NCBI GenBank assembly: GCA_021811385.1
Contig: JAJZPC010000001.1
Location: 1 to 64,000 of the forward strand
Source of the DNA: Deltaproteobacteria bacterium
GTDB taxonomy: Bacteria > Desulfobacterota > Desulfobulbia > Desulfobulbales > Desulfurivibrionaceae
Length of the DNA stretch: 64,000 nt
Direction of reading: 5' to 3'
Of this stretch, positions 40,593 through 50,808 are shown piece by piece (position 1 is the first letter of the stretch; each line of letters opens with the position of its first letter). The position numbers and the translations under genes were made by a program. The notes under the pieces are model-generated. The model made no database searches. It had not been told where the DNA came from and saw only the letters and a list, made by a program, of their open reading frames with translations.

Positions 40593-41039
40593 ATGAACGA
40601 CATCAAAAAAATTCTGGTCCCCACGGATTTCTCCGAACATTCAAACAGGGTTCTGCAATCCGCCGTCATGATCGCGCGCAAGTTCGAGGCAGCCATCGAG
40701 GTGGTTTTTGTGGTGGAGAGCCTTGACGCCTATGCCGGTTTTGCAGTGCCCCACCTGCCCTTGGAAAACCTGGAAAAAGATCTGCTCGAACGAGCCAGGC
40801 GCAAGATGGCGGAATTCGTCGACGAAAACATGGCGCATGATATCCCCCATGCAAGCGCGGTGCTCAACGGCAATGTCCCCGGCGAGATCGTCCGCCACGC
40901 CAAGACCACAGGCTGCGACATGATCATGATCGGCACCCAAACCTGTAGAGGGACGGAAAAAGCCCTGTTCGGCAGCGTTACCGAGCGGGTGATCAAAACC
41001 GCCCACTGCCCTGTGCTCAGCATGAACCCTTGCATGTAA
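40593..41039 (+). CDS. universal stress protein UspA family
   Basis: ILVPTDFSEHSNRVLQSAVMIA, DMIMIGTQTCRGTEKALFGSVTERVIKTAHCPVL. Confidence 0.9.
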   Translation: MNDIKKILVPTDFSEHSNRVLQSAVMIARKFEAAIEVVFVVESLDAYAGFAVPHLPLENLEKDLLERARRKMAEFVDENMAHDIPHASAVLNGNVPGEIVRHAKTTGCDMIMIGTQTCRGTEKALFGSVTERVIKTAHCPVLSMNPCM

Positions 41040-41085
41040 CAGTCCGGATTCCCGGCATCGCTCTCAACATCCACGGAGGTTTCCC

Positions 41086-41268
41086 ATGAAAATGCTCGAC
41101 ATCAAAGCAAAGGCGAAAGATCTTGGTATCAGGCCAGGCAAGATGAAAAAAGAGGAGCTCATCCGCGCCATCCAGGAAAGAGAAGGCAATTTCCCCTGCT
41201 TCGGCTCGGCCATGGAGCACTGCAGCCAGGAAGACTGCTGCTGGCGAGAGGATTGCATGCCCATGTAA
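41086..41268 (+). CDS. small SAP/Rho-N-like domain protein with Cys-rich tail
   Basis: LDIKAKAKDLGIRPGKMKKEELIRAIQEREGN then CFGSAMEHCSQEDCCWREDCMPM. Confidence 0.65.
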   Translation: MKMLDIKAKAKDLGIRPGKMKKEELIRAIQEREGNFPCFGSAMEHCSQEDCCWREDCMPM

Positions 41269-41295
41269 CAAACACCCAGCCCGCCGGAAAACCCC

Positions 41296-41601
41296 ATGCC
41301 GACCGACACTGAACCCATTGAAGGCAACTGGTACGAGGCCATCGAGGATGGCGCCCGCTTCGTCGTGGTTACCGTTGACGAGGAGGAGGGGCTGATCGAG
41401 CTCCAGCATGACGATGGGGCAACGGAAGAAATCACCTTCGAAGCCTGGCATGAGGCAGATCTTACCGCCATTGCCCCGCCGGACGAAGTGGGGGTGTTCG
41501 ATGACCTGGCTGACCAGGACGATGAGACACAGGAGTGGGGCCAGACTGAAAATCAGGAGGATGACGATTGGGGGGAGCCTTTACCCGAGATCGAGGAGTA
41601 A
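41296..41601 (+). CDS. DUF6763-like acidic small protein
   Basis: EPIEGNWYEAIEDGARFVVVTVDEEEGLIELQHDDGATEEITFEAWHE. Confidence 0.55.
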   Translation: MPTDTEPIEGNWYEAIEDGARFVVVTVDEEEGLIELQHDDGATEEITFEAWHEADLTAIAPPDEVGVFDDLADQDDETQEWGQTENQEDDDWGEPLPEIEE

Positions 41602-41627
41602 TCGACGTCAGGGGGAGCTTGCAGCCC

Positions 41628-42041
41628 TCAGCCCCCCACCTTCCCCAAGGTGAAAACCTTCTCGATGCTCTCCCGCAGAGTATCCCTGGTAAAGGGCTTG
41701 ACCACGTAATCGCTGACCTGGGCCCGAATCGCTTCGAGAATCAGATGCGGCTGCGCCTCGGCCGTTACCATGATAAAAGGGATGTCCTTGGTGGCCTCAT
41801 TCTTCCGGACATTGCGCAACACCTCAATGCCGTGCATTACTTGCATGCACCAGTCGGAGAAAATAAGATCAACCTGTTCTTCCTCAAGAATCCGCAGCGC
41901 CTTTTTCCCGTTGTCCGCCTCAAGGATATTGGAATAGCCCAACGCCCGCAGATGATTGATGATAATGCGGCGCATGACCAGCGAATCATCAACCACCAGC
42001 ACCTTCATGTTCGGATCGGGTTCCATCATCTCATAACACAT
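41628..42041 (-). CDS. single-domain response regulator (CheY-like)
   Basis: KVLVVDDSLVMRRIIINHL, LIFSDWCMQVMHGIEVL, PFIMVTAEAQ, YVVKPFTRDTL. Confidence 0.88.
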   Translation of the reverse strand: MCYEMMEPDPNMKVLVVDDSLVMRRIIINHLRALGYSNILEADNGKKALRILEEEQVDLIFSDWCMQVMHGIEVLRNVRKNEATKDIPFIMVTAEAQPHLILEAIRAQVSDYVVKPFTRDTLRESIEKVFTLGKVGG

Positions 42042-42182
42042 GCCATGTGACGGCGTTTCGCCAGGTTATCCTGCAAGCGGAACTCCTGCAATGCTCCTGA
42101 TTTTCCGATTATAGCGGAGGTTCCCGAGGAATCAAAGCAATTCATGGGATAAATCCCCGCTCGCAGACGGAGAGAGACCCAC

Positions 42183-42216
42183 AAAAAAAAGGAACCAGCT
42201 TTTCGGCTGATTCCTT
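42183..42216 (-). terminator. rho-independent terminator downstream of tRNA-Arg
   Basis: Minus strand GGAATCAGC-CGAAAA-GCTGGTTCC followed by T8. Confidence 0.75.
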
Positions 42217-42224
42217 ATGGTTTC

Positions 42225-42301
42225 TGGTGGGCGGAGCGGGGATCGAACCCACGACCTTTGGCTTCGGAGGCCAACACTCTATCCAACTGAGCTACCCGCC
42301 C
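42225..42301 (-). tRNA. tRNA-Arg (anticodon CCG), CCA encoded
   Basis: GGGCGGGTAGCTCAGTTGGATAGAGTGTTGGCCTCCGAAGCCAAAGGTCGTGGGTTCGATCCCCGCTCCGCCCACCA; loop CT-CCG-AA. Confidence 0.93.
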
Positions 42302-42326
42302 TCGGGTTTTTATGTACAGTGGCAAC

Positions 42327-43802
42327 CTACTTACCATGTATCGCTTTTTCAGTAAAGCCATTTTCACCGGTCGCACGAGGGTGCAGACTTACGACCAGAA
42401 TCCTTCTGGCGCTGGGGCCGATGGCTGCCCGCTGGTCAGGGCGCACCCCGAGAATGGCGACGATCCCCTCTTGGTCGGCCAGGATAGGTATCCGCGTCCG
42501 CTGTGCCACGGGGATCTTTTGGTCGGTGAAAAAATCGCCGACCTTTTTTGAACCCGGCGCCCCCAGGGGATGAAACCGGTCTCCCTCCCGGAAAGAGCGA
42601 ACCACCAAAGGAAAACAAATCTTATCGGCATCGCAGAAGATGATCTTTGGACCCTGCGCCTCCCAACCGTTGGGAAGCGCATCCAGAAAACGGAGGATGA
42701 CCGTTACCCCCAGGGGTTCGAGGAGACATTCACCCGGACCGGAAAGCTCTTGAAAAAAAGATCCCTCCCCCCCCGGTTCCGAGAGATTGCCGCGCACAGC
42801 CTGGCGCCCCTGGGGATAGCGAAAACACACCCGCCCTTCTGCCTTGACAACCCGCAGGCCACGGGCCAGATGCAATCCTGCGCCTTCTGCCCCGGTTTCG
42901 ATCAGGGAAAGCAGTTGGGCAATCTGCCGAAACGATGGCCGGCAGTCCATGCGCCAGCAGGCTGATTCCAGGATGCGCCGCCGAATGGCCAGGGGTTGGG
43001 ACAAAAAATCCGCTACCTGAATCGTCAGCCCTCCAGGTTCGCCGCCCTCCTCGACAACCACCTCGGCATAGGCCTGGCCGGCCATTCCGGCCAGCAATTC
43101 TTCTTCCCCCTGCAAAATCTCCGCTGTTTCCCGCAGGGAATTGCCGATATTGGGATTGAAATGGGCCTGCAGATAGGGCAACAGATCGAGCCGGATCCGG
43201 TTGCGCAGATAAATCCGCTGGAGGTTGGAGCTGTCGAGGCAATAGGGGATGTTTTCTTCGGCAAGATAGCCAAGAATCTCTTCCTTGGCTATGCCCAGCA
43301 AAGGTCGGACAACCAGGCCATCACGCATCCTGGCCATGCCGGTCAACCCCGCGCGGCCGGTGCCCCGGATAAGCCGGAGCAGGATCTCCTCGGCCTGGTC
43401 ATCCGCCGTGTGGGCCACGGCAATCTTGGTGCCCCGATGGCGCGCTGCCACCTCCGCTAAGAATTCGTAGCGCAGATTGCGGGCCGCATGCTCGCGGCTC
43501 AGTCCCTGCTCCCTGGCGCAGAGAGCAACCTCCACCCTGCCGCACTCACAACAGGCAAGCCCCAGCCCCTGCGCCGCCTCCCGCACCAAACGCGCCTCCG
43601 CCTCGGCCTCCAAAGGCCGCAGGCCATGGTCCACATGGGCAACCACCAGAGAAATCCCCAAATTCGAAGCCAGTTGCGCCAAGGCGTGGAGCAGGGCCAT
43701 GGAATCCGGCCCGCCGGATACCGCCACGACACAACGCTCTCCAAGGGCAAGGAGTCCCTCTCGCCGGATAGCCTCTGCCACCTTTTTTACGAAAAAATGC
43801 AT
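42327..43802 (-). CDS. tilS: tRNA(Ile)-lysidine synthase
   Basis: CVVAVSGGPDSMALLHAL PP-loop, VAHVDHGLRPLEAEAEARLV, HTADDQAEEILLRLIRGTG. Confidence 0.93.
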   Translation of the reverse strand: MHFFVKKVAEAIRREGLLALGERCVVAVSGGPDSMALLHALAQLASNLGISLVVAHVDHGLRPLEAEAEARLVREAAQGLGLACCECGRVEVALCAREQGLSREHAARNLRYEFLAEVAARHRGTKIAVAHTADDQAEEILLRLIRGTGRAGLTGMARMRDGLVVRPLLGIAKEEILGYLAEENIPYCLDSSNLQRIYLRNRIRLDLLPYLQAHFNPNIGNSLRETAEILQGEEELLAGMAGQAYAEVVVEEGGEPGGLTIQVADFLSQPLAIRRRILESACWRMDCRPSFRQIAQLLSLIETGAEGAGLHLARGLRVVKAEGRVCFRYPQGRQAVRGNLSEPGGEGSFFQELSGPGECLLEPLGVTVILRFLDALPNGWEAQGPKIIFCDADKICFPLVVRSFREGDRFHPLGAPGSKKVGDFFTDQKIPVAQRTRIPILADQEGIVAILGVRPDQRAAIGPSARRILVVSLHPRATGENGFTEKAIHGK

Positions 43803-43917
43803 ACGCCCCGGCTGGTGATCATTATTCCCTTGAACAAGCAGTTGTCTTTGGCTATGTGATATACCATACTAACAGCGTATCCTTTTTTTAAGAAAAACAC
43901 TCAGCAACGGGTCTCCC

Positions 43918-44787
43918 ATGAACGTACGCAAAGCTGTTATCCCGGTGGCCGGCAAGGGCACCCGCTTTCTCCCGGCCAGCAAGGCCATCCCCAAGGAAAT
44001 GCTCACCATCGTCGACCGGCCGACCATCCAGTACATTGTCGAAGAGGTGGTCGCCTCCGGAATCGAGGAGATCGTTTTTGTCACCAGCCAGGGCAAATCC
44101 GCCATCGAGAATCATTTTGACTACGATTTCGAACTCGACACCATCCTCCGGCAAAAGGGCAAGGATGCGCTCTGCGAAGAGATCAACCATATATCAAATC
44201 TCATCGACATTACCACGGTCCGTCAGAAAAAACCATTGGGACTGGGCCACGCCATCTGGACCACCAGGAATGTCATCGGCAACGAGCCCTTCCTGGTGCT
44301 GTTGGGCGATGACCTGGTCTTGAGCAAGGTGCCGTGCTGCCAGCAAATGCTCACCCTCCACCAGGAGCTGGACGCTCCCATCGTGGCAATCCAGAAGGTG
44401 CCGGCCGAGGAGACCAACCAGTACGGAATCGTGGAGGGAACCAAGATCCGTGACGGAGTGTATCAGGTGGACCGCATGGTGGAAAAGCCCGCGCCCGGCA
44501 CCACCGACTCCGACCTGGCGATCATCGGCCGCTATCTCCTGACCCCGGAGATCTTTCCCATGCTCGAGAAAACCACGCCGGGCCACGGGGGAGAAATCCA
44601 GCTCACCGACGCCCTGCTGGCCCTGGCCAAACAGCGCCCCATGTATGCCTATGAATTCAGCGGCACCCGCTTTGACGCCGGGGACAAGCTCGGCTACCTC
44701 AAGGCCATTGTCGCCTATGCCCTGCGGCATCCCGTGATATCCAAGGAATTCAAGAAACACATCAAGGAGATCTGCACGGGTTTTTAG
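43918..44787 (+). CDS. galU: UTP-glucose-1-phosphate uridylyltransferase
   Basis: RKAVIPVAGKGTRFLPASKAIPKEMLTIVDRPTIQYIVEE; LLGDDLV; VDRMVEKPAPGT. Confidence 0.95.
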   Translation: MNVRKAVIPVAGKGTRFLPASKAIPKEMLTIVDRPTIQYIVEEVVASGIEEIVFVTSQGKSAIENHFDYDFELDTILRQKGKDALCEEINHISNLIDITTVRQKKPLGLGHAIWTTRNVIGNEPFLVLLGDDLVLSKVPCCQQMLTLHQELDAPIVAIQKVPAEETNQYGIVEGTKIRDGVYQVDRMVEKPAPGTTDSDLAIIGRYLLTPEIFPMLEKTTPGHGGEIQLTDALLALAKQRPMYAYEFSGTRFDAGDKLGYLKAIVAYALRHPVISKEFKKHIKEICTGF

Positions 44788-44816
44788 GAGAAGAACGAAA
44801 AAGAATCTCCATCCCG

Positions 44817-44848
44817 GGCCGCCCCTCTGCCGAGTCAGAAGGGCGGCC
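44817..44848. repeat. intergenic hairpin between galU and priA
   Basis: GGCCGCCCCTCT-GCCGAGTC-AGAAGGGCGGCC, 11/12 paired; no clear U-tract. Confidence 0.5.
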
Positions 44849-44872
44849 TCTCACTTTCACCGACAACGCGCC

Positions 44873-47326
44873 ATGTCCTCCGCATCCCCTCCCTATCTTG
44901 AAGTCGCCGTGGCAGCACCTCTGCCGCAGACCCTGACCTACGCCGCCTTGCGCGACGGGCGGGTGGCCAAGCCGGGGCAGCGAGTGCTGGTGCCCTTAAG
45001 CGGACGATTGCTCACCGGCTATGTCCTGGCCGTAACCGAAGAAAAACCCGAATTCCGCCTCAAGCCCATTGCCGATATCCTTGATGATTTCCCGGTGTTT
45101 CCGGAAAACATGGTCCCCTTTTTCCGCTGGGTGGCCCGCTACTATCATTACCCCATAGGTGAAGTGATCCGGGGCGCGCTGCCCGGCGGGCTCACCTCGC
45201 AAAGCGGTCGCCAGATCAAGGCCACCGAAGCGGGGCTGCGCTATTTCCTTGTTGAGCAGCCACAGCTTGTCCTTGACCATCCCTGGCTCGCCAATCTGAC
45301 CGCCAACAAAAAATTGAGCGCCGCCACGGTACGCAAACTCTGGCGGGACAAGGAAAGACGGGTCATCGAACAATGGGATGAGCAGGGATTACTCTCGGTG
45401 GAGCAGATTATCTCCGGGGCGACCATCGGCCAGAAGACCGAGACCTGTGTGCTCCTTGCCCTGGAGCCGCTTGCCCCGGAGACCCTGGCCAGCCTCAAGC
45501 CCTCGGAAAAAAAGACCCTCACTCTCCTTGAAGAGATGCTGCCCCCCGCACCCCAGGCGCTTCCCCGGAGGGAGCTGACCAAGGCATACAGCGGCGCGGC
45601 AAAAGCCCTCGCCTCTCTGGCCGAAAAAGGGATCATCCGCCTGGAAGAACGCCCGGTGTACCGCGACCCCTTTGGCGAAACCCCGCTTTTTTACCCCAGG
45701 CCACCCCATCTCACCGTGGATCAGCAGAATGCCCTTGCCCAACTGAACCCGGCCATCGCCAAAAAACAATACGCGCCCTTCCTGCTGCACGGCGTCACCG
45801 GCAGCGGCAAGACCGAGGTCTACCTGCGGGCCGCGGAAACCGCCCTGGCCTTGGGGCGCAGCGTGCTGGTGCTGGTGCCGGAAATCGCCCTGGCCACCCA
45901 ATTGGAGGCGCATTTCCTTTCCCGCTTCGGCGAGACCGTGGCCCTGCTCCACAGCGGCCTGGCCCGAGGGGAGCGATTCGACCAGTGGCAGCGGGTGGTT
46001 TCCGGGGAGGCGCGCATCGTGATCGGCGCCCGCTCCGCCATCTTCGCGCCCCTTGGTGACCCGGGGCTGATCATCGTGGATGAGGAACACGACACCGCCT
46101 ACAAGCAGGAAGACAGCCTCCGCTACCAGGGCCGCGACCTGGCCCTGGTCCGGGGCAGCCAGGCCGGAGCCACGGTGCTGCTCGGTTCGGCCACCCCGTC
46201 CCTGGCCAGCTTTCAGCATGCGCTCAGCGGCAAGTATACCCTGCTCAGTCTGCCTATCCGAATCGAGAACCGGCCCCTGCCCCAGGTGGAGCTGGTCGAT
46301 CTCCAGGCGGTGAACACGGTTTCCGGACGGCCGCCGCTTTTTAGCCCGCAACTCAAGCAAGCGCTACGGGCGACCCTGGCCCGGCAGGAGCAGAGCCTCG
46401 TCTTTTTAAACCGCCGCGGGTTTGCCGGGTGCATGCTCTGTTCCGACTGCGGCCAGGCGGTACAATGCCCCCATTGCCGGATAACCCTGACCCTGCACAA
46501 GGGCAGGGGCGAACTGGTCTGCCATTACTGCGGCTATGCCACCAACAGCCGCACGGTCTGCGCCAATTGCCGTTCCATCAACCTCTCTCCCATCGGTTTC
46601 GGCACGGAGCGCATCGAAGAAGAGCTTGCCGGGATGTTCCCCAAGGCACGCATCGCCCGACTCGACCACGACACCACCCGCAACCGCCAGGATTTCCTCC
46701 GCATCCTCCGGGCAGTGCATGACCGGGAGGTGGACATCCTGGTGGGCACCCAGATGATCACCAAGGGCCATCATTTCCCCCATGTCACCCTGGTGGGCAT
46801 TGTCTGGGCCGACGCCGGGCTGGGCATGCCCGATTACAAGGCGGGCGAGCGCACCTTCCAGCTTTTGGCCCAGGTCACCGGTCGGGCGGGGAGGGGCGAA
46901 CAGCCGGGCAAGGTCATCGTCCAGACCCACCAGCCCGGTCATTACAGCATTGCCGCAGCCCGCGACCACGATTACCCCCGTTTTTTCGAAAAAGAGATCG
47001 GGCTGCGCAAGGCATTGGGCTATCCGCCCTTCAGCCGCCTCATCAATCTGGTCCTTGACGGCGAACAGGAAGAGGCGGTGCAAAACAGGGCTGAAGCCCT
47101 GGCCGCCAAGGGCAAGGCCCTGCGCCGGTATCGCAAAACCGCCATCCTCGGCCCGGCCCCGGCTCCCCTGGCCCGGTTGCGGGGCAGATTCCGCTGGCAG
47201 ATCCTGCTCAAGGGGACTGACCTTGAAGAGCTGCACTCCCTCTGCCTGGAGTTGGAACAGGAGCACGCCCGGTTGGCTGGAGCGGTGAATTTGTCGGTGG
47301 ACGTTGATCCGGAAAATATGTTATAA
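44873..47326 (+). CDS. priA: primosomal protein N' (replication restart helicase)
   Basis: LLHGVTGSGKTEVYLRAAE, VDEEHDTAYKQEDSLRYQGRD, zinc-finger CMLCSDCGQAVQCPHC...CHYCGY...CANC. Confidence 0.96.
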   Translation: MSSASPPYLEVAVAAPLPQTLTYAALRDGRVAKPGQRVLVPLSGRLLTGYVLAVTEEKPEFRLKPIADILDDFPVFPENMVPFFRWVARYYHYPIGEVIRGALPGGLTSQSGRQIKATEAGLRYFLVEQPQLVLDHPWLANLTANKKLSAATVRKLWRDKERRVIEQWDEQGLLSVEQIISGATIGQKTETCVLLALEPLAPETLASLKPSEKKTLTLLEEMLPPAPQALPRRELTKAYSGAAKALASLAEKGIIRLEERPVYRDPFGETPLFYPRPPHLTVDQQNALAQLNPAIAKKQYAPFLLHGVTGSGKTEVYLRAAETALALGRSVLVLVPEIALATQLEAHFLSRFGETVALLHSGLARGERFDQWQRVVSGEARIVIGARSAIFAPLGDPGLIIVDEEHDTAYKQEDSLRYQGRDLALVRGSQAGATVLLGSATPSLASFQHALSGKYTLLSLPIRIENRPLPQVELVDLQAVNTVSGRPPLFSPQLKQALRATLARQEQSLVFLNRRGFAGCMLCSDCGQAVQCPHCRITLTLHKGRGELVCHYCGYATNSRTVCANCRSINLSPIGFGTERIEEELAGMFPKARIARLDHDTTRNRQDFLRILRAVHDREVDILVGTQMITKGHHFPHVTLVGIVWADAGLGMPDYKAGERTFQLLAQVTGRAGRGEQPGKVIVQTHQPGHYSIAAARDHDYPRFFEKEIGLRKALGYPPFSRLINLVLDGEQEEAVQNRAEALAAKGKALRRYRKTAILGPAPAPLARLRGRFRWQILLKGTDLEELHSLCLELEQEHARLAGAVNLSVDVDPENML

Positions 47327-47397
47327 ATTGTCTCCTTAATCGCCTCGGTTCATCCCGGCGAAACCCCAAAAAACGCATCACCAAGGATACCCCCCCC

Positions 47398-47913
47398 ATG
47401 GCTCTGCGAGAGATTGTCACCTACCCCTTTCCCATTCTCAAGGACACGGCCAAGCCGGTGACCGACTTCGGCGAGGAGCTCAAAAAGCTGGTGGCCGATA
47501 TGGCGGAAACCATGTACGACGCTCCTGGCGTCGGCCTGGCGGCCCCGCAGATCAACATCCCCCTGCAACTCTGCGTCATCGACATCTCCAGAAAGGATGA
47601 GCCGAAAGATCTCATCGTGCTGGCCAACCCAAAAATTATCAAGGGCGAGGGGGAAGAGGTTGACGAAGAGGGGTGCCTCAGCGTGCGGGAGTACTCCAGC
47701 AAGGTTCCCCGTTACACAAAAATCTGGGTGGAGGCCCAGGACATCAACGGCCAGCCCCTGAGCTTCGAGGCGGAGGATTATTACGCCCGGGTGATCCAGC
47801 ACGAACTCGACCACCTGAACGGCACCCTGTTCATCGACCGGATCAGCTCCCTCAAGCGGACGCTGTACAAAAAGAAGCTCAAAAAAATGCTCAAGGCCGA
47901 AGAGGGGAAATAA
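47398..47913 (+). CDS. def: peptide deformylase
   Basis: GVGLAAPQ, EEGCLSVREYS, IQHELDHLNGTLFIDRIS. Confidence 0.96.
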   Translation: MALREIVTYPFPILKDTAKPVTDFGEELKKLVADMAETMYDAPGVGLAAPQINIPLQLCVIDISRKDEPKDLIVLANPKIIKGEGEEVDEEGCLSVREYSSKVPRYTKIWVEAQDINGQPLSFEAEDYYARVIQHELDHLNGTLFIDRISSLKRTLYKKKLKKMLKAEEGK

Positions 47914-47916
47914 CCG

Positions 47917-48864
47917 GTGGCAAATAGCAGGTATCGCATCATCTTCATGGGCACCCCGGAGTTTGCCGTGCCCTCGCTGCAAGCCCTGCTCGACCACGGA
48001 GAAGAGGTGGTCGCCGTGGTCTGCCAGCCGGACAAACCCAAGGGGAGAGGCCGCAAGCTGAGCCCGCCCCCGGTCAAAGAACTGGCCCTGGCCGTCGGCC
48101 TCCCGGTTCTCCAGCCGACCAAGGTGCGAACCCCTGAGTTTTTAGAAGAGCTCCGCTCCTATCACCCGGATCTCATGGTGGTGACCGCCTACGGCCGCAT
48201 CCTGACCGGGCCGGTGCTCAACCTCCCGCGCCTGGGCACCATCAACGTGCACGGCTCGCTCCTCCCCAAATACCGGGGCGCGGCGCCGGTCCAGTGGGCG
48301 ATATTGAACGGCGACACGGAAACCGGCATCACCATCATGCAGATGGACGAGGGCATGGACACCGGCGACATCCTCCTGCCGGAAAGCCTGGCCATTGAAC
48401 CCGACGACACCGCAGGCACCCTGGCCGTGAAGATGGCCGACCTCGGCGGCCGGTTGTTGATCGAAGCGCTGGAACTGCTCAAGGGTGGGAATCTCCCCCC
48501 GCAGAAGCAGGACGACAGCCTGGCCACCCCGGCGCCCCCGCTCACCAAGGAGTTGAGCCCCATCGACTGGCACAGGCCGGCCCGGGAAATCAGCTGCCAG
48601 ATCAGAGGGTTGGACCCATGGCCCATGGCGCACACCACTCTGGAAGGCAAATGGCTGCGGTTCTTTGCCCCGCAGGTAATTCCCGGCCCGGTGCGCGAAG
48701 CGCCCGGCACCCTGTGCAGGGCCGACAAAACCGGCTTAACCGTGGCCACGGGCGAAGGGTATCTGCGCGCAGGCGAGGTGCAGCTTGAGGGCTCCAAGCG
48801 CATGGGCGTGGACGCCTTTCTGAGGGGCAGGCCGCTCGCAGCAGGGCTGCGGTTCCCCACATGA
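47917..48864 (+). CDS. fmt: methionyl-tRNA formyltransferase
   Basis: IIFMGTPEFAVPSLQALL, NVHGSLLPKYRGAAPVQWAILNGDTETGITIMQMDEGMDTGDIL. Confidence 0.96.
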   Translation: MANSRYRIIFMGTPEFAVPSLQALLDHGEEVVAVVCQPDKPKGRGRKLSPPPVKELALAVGLPVLQPTKVRTPEFLEELRSYHPDLMVVTAYGRILTGPVLNLPRLGTINVHGSLLPKYRGAAPVQWAILNGDTETGITIMQMDEGMDTGDILLPESLAIEPDDTAGTLAVKMADLGGRLLIEALELLKGGNLPPQKQDDSLATPAPPLTKELSPIDWHRPAREISCQIRGLDPWPMAHTTLEGKWLRFFAPQVIPGPVREAPGTLCRADKTGLTVATGEGYLRAGEVQLEGSKRMGVDAFLRGRPLAAGLRFPT

Positions 48865-49622
48865 CCCGGTTCCTGAAAAGCCGCATCTTTTACCTTGTTC
48901 TCATTCTGGCCGGGATCGGGGCCATTACCTTCTACGCGCTCCAGCAGGACAACCTGTTCGGCAGGGTTCTTGCCTACCTGCAAAATTCCCGGCAGCACGG
49001 AGAAGATATCCGGGAGGCCATCCTGGCCAAGGGTGTCTTCGCGCCGCTCATCTTCATCTCCCTGCAGGTTCTCCAGGTGCTGATCGCCCCCATACCCGGC
49101 GAGGCAAGCGGCATCCTGGGCGGCTACCTCTTCGGCGCCATGCCCGCCTTTGCCTACTCCACCCTCGGGCTTACCATCGGCTCCATGCTGGCCTTTGTCA
49201 TCGGCAGGCTGCTGAGCGACCTGGTGCGCCGCCGGTTGGAACACGCCGCCTTCTATAAACGGTTCAACCATCTGGTCAGCAAGGGGGATTTTGCCATTCC
49301 CTTTATCCTCTTTCTCCTGCCCGGCTTTCCCAAGGATTCCCTGGCCTATCTGCTGGGCATGAGCCACATGCCGATGCCGGTATTCTTGTTCATCACCGCG
49401 GTGGGGCGGATCCCCGGCACCCTGCTCCTTTCCTTCCAAGGGGCGGAGATCTACCAGGGCAACTACCTCAAATTTGCGATTCTCCTGGCGATCTCCGCCC
49501 TGATCGCCATCCCCTACGCCTTCTATCACAAACGGATTCTCGCCTGGCTCACCCGCTACAGCAGGCGGACCTTTCCCGACAACGGCAACACCAATCCTGG
49601 GCCACCGGAAAAAAATGACTGA
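48861..49622 (+). CDS. TVP38/TMEM64 family (DedA-like) membrane protein
   Basis: PGEASGILGGYLFG, TIGSMLAFVIGRLL, LLPGFPKDSLAYLLGMSHMP, VGRIPGTLLLSFQG. Confidence 0.85.
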   Translation: MTRFLKSRIFYLVLILAGIGAITFYALQQDNLFGRVLAYLQNSRQHGEDIREAILAKGVFAPLIFISLQVLQVLIAPIPGEASGILGGYLFGAMPAFAYSTLGLTIGSMLAFVIGRLLSDLVRRRLEHAAFYKRFNHLVSKGDFAIPFILFLLPGFPKDSLAYLLGMSHMPMPVFLFITAVGRIPGTLLLSFQGAEIYQGNYLKFAILLAISALIAIPYAFYHKRILAWLTRYSRRTFPDNGNTNPGPPEKND

Positions 49623-50808
49623 CCAGCGCACCATCGCCCATATCGACTGTTTTTCCGGGATCAGCGGCGACATGTTCCTTGGCGCCCTGCTCGATGCCGG
49701 GCTGCCGGAAGCGGAACTGCGCAGTCAGCTTGCCCTGCTCGGCCTTGACGGCTACACCCTGACCGTGGGCAAAAAAACCTGCGGGGCCATCGCCGCCACC
49801 ACTCTTTCGGTTGAAAGCAGCGAGAGCCATCCGCACCGCACCCTGACGGATATCCGACAGATCATCACCACCAGCAGCCTTGCGGAGCCGGTCAAGAAAA
49901 CAGCGCTCTCCATCTTCTCCGTGCTGGCCGAGGCCGAGGCCAAGGTGCATGGCAAGCCGGTGGAAACCGTGCATTTCCATGAGGTGGGGGGAATCGACGC
50001 TATTGTGGATATAGTCGGCGCGGCCATCGGCCTTGATGCCTTGCACATCACCCGGTTGCATTGCGCCCCCTTGCCCATGCCCAGTGGCTGGGTCCGGTGC
50101 GCCCACGGTCTGCTGCCCCTGCCGGCCCCGGCGGTCTGCGAGTTGCTGCAAGGGGCGCCCACCTACGGGGTGGAGCTGAGCCAGGAACTGGTCACCCCCA
50201 CCGGCGCGGCCATAGTCAAGGCGCTGGCCGCCGATTTCGGCCCCATGCCAGCCATGACCATGACCGGGGTAGGCTACGGGGCGGGCAGCCAGGAGCTGAG
50301 CAATGGTCAACCCAATCTCCTCCGCCTGATCCTGGGCACCGCCCGAATCGCGGTCGAAGCCCAGGAGGTGGAGGTGATCGAAACCCATCTGGACGACTGG
50401 TCGCCGGAAACCTTCCCCTATCTCAGCGAGCGACTCTTTGCCTTAGGCGCCCTGGATGTGGCCCTGATCCCCATCCAGATGAAAAAAGGACGGCCCGGCT
50501 TCCTGCTGCGGGTGATCTGCGACCGGACTGCATCCCTGGCCGCCAAGGAGTGCATCCTCAGCGAAACCACGGCCATTGGGTTGCGTTTTCGCACCGAACA
50601 GCGCTGGACCTTGCCCAGGGAGACCGGCACCGTTCCCACCCGCTGGGGTGCGGTACGGGTAAAGAAGGTAACGACTCCTGCCGGGGAGGTATTGACCCCG
50701 GAATACGAGGATTGCAAACGGGTGGCAATCGCACACAACGTCCCGATCAAAGCGGTGTACGCCGAGGTGGCTCGCGCCGAACGCACGGATTTCACAAAGG
50801 ATACCTGA
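49615..50808 (+). CDS. larC: nickel pincer cofactor biosynthesis protein LarC
   Basis: IAHIDCFSGISGDMFLGALLDAGLPEAELRSQL; VHFHEVGGIDAIVDIVGAAIGLDAL. Confidence 0.9.
   Translation: MTDQRTIAHIDCFSGISGDMFLGALLDAGLPEAELRSQLALLGLDGYTLTVGKKTCGAIAATTLSVESSESHPHRTLTDIRQIITTSSLAEPVKKTALSIFSVLAEAEAKVHGKPVETVHFHEVGGIDAIVDIVGAAIGLDALHITRLHCAPLPMPSGWVRCAHGLLPLPAPAVCELLQGAPTYGVELSQELVTPTGAAIVKALAADFGPMPAMTMTGVGYGAGSQELSNGQPNLLRLILGTARIAVEAQEVEVIETHLDDWSPETFPYLSERLFALGALDVALIPIQMKKGRPGFLLRVICDRTASLAAKECILSETTAIGLRFRTEQRWTLPRETGTVPTRWGAVRVKKVTTPAGEVLTPEYEDCKRVAIAHNVPIKAVYAEVARAERTDFTKDT

Noticed and set aside
45389-46360. 323-aa and neighbouring 286-aa minus-strand ORFs
   Set aside because: Antisense to priA with low-complexity composition typical of shadow ORFs.
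48189-49673. 494-aa minus-strand ORF
   Set aside because: Antisense to fmt and the TVP38 gene; high-GC shadow ORF.
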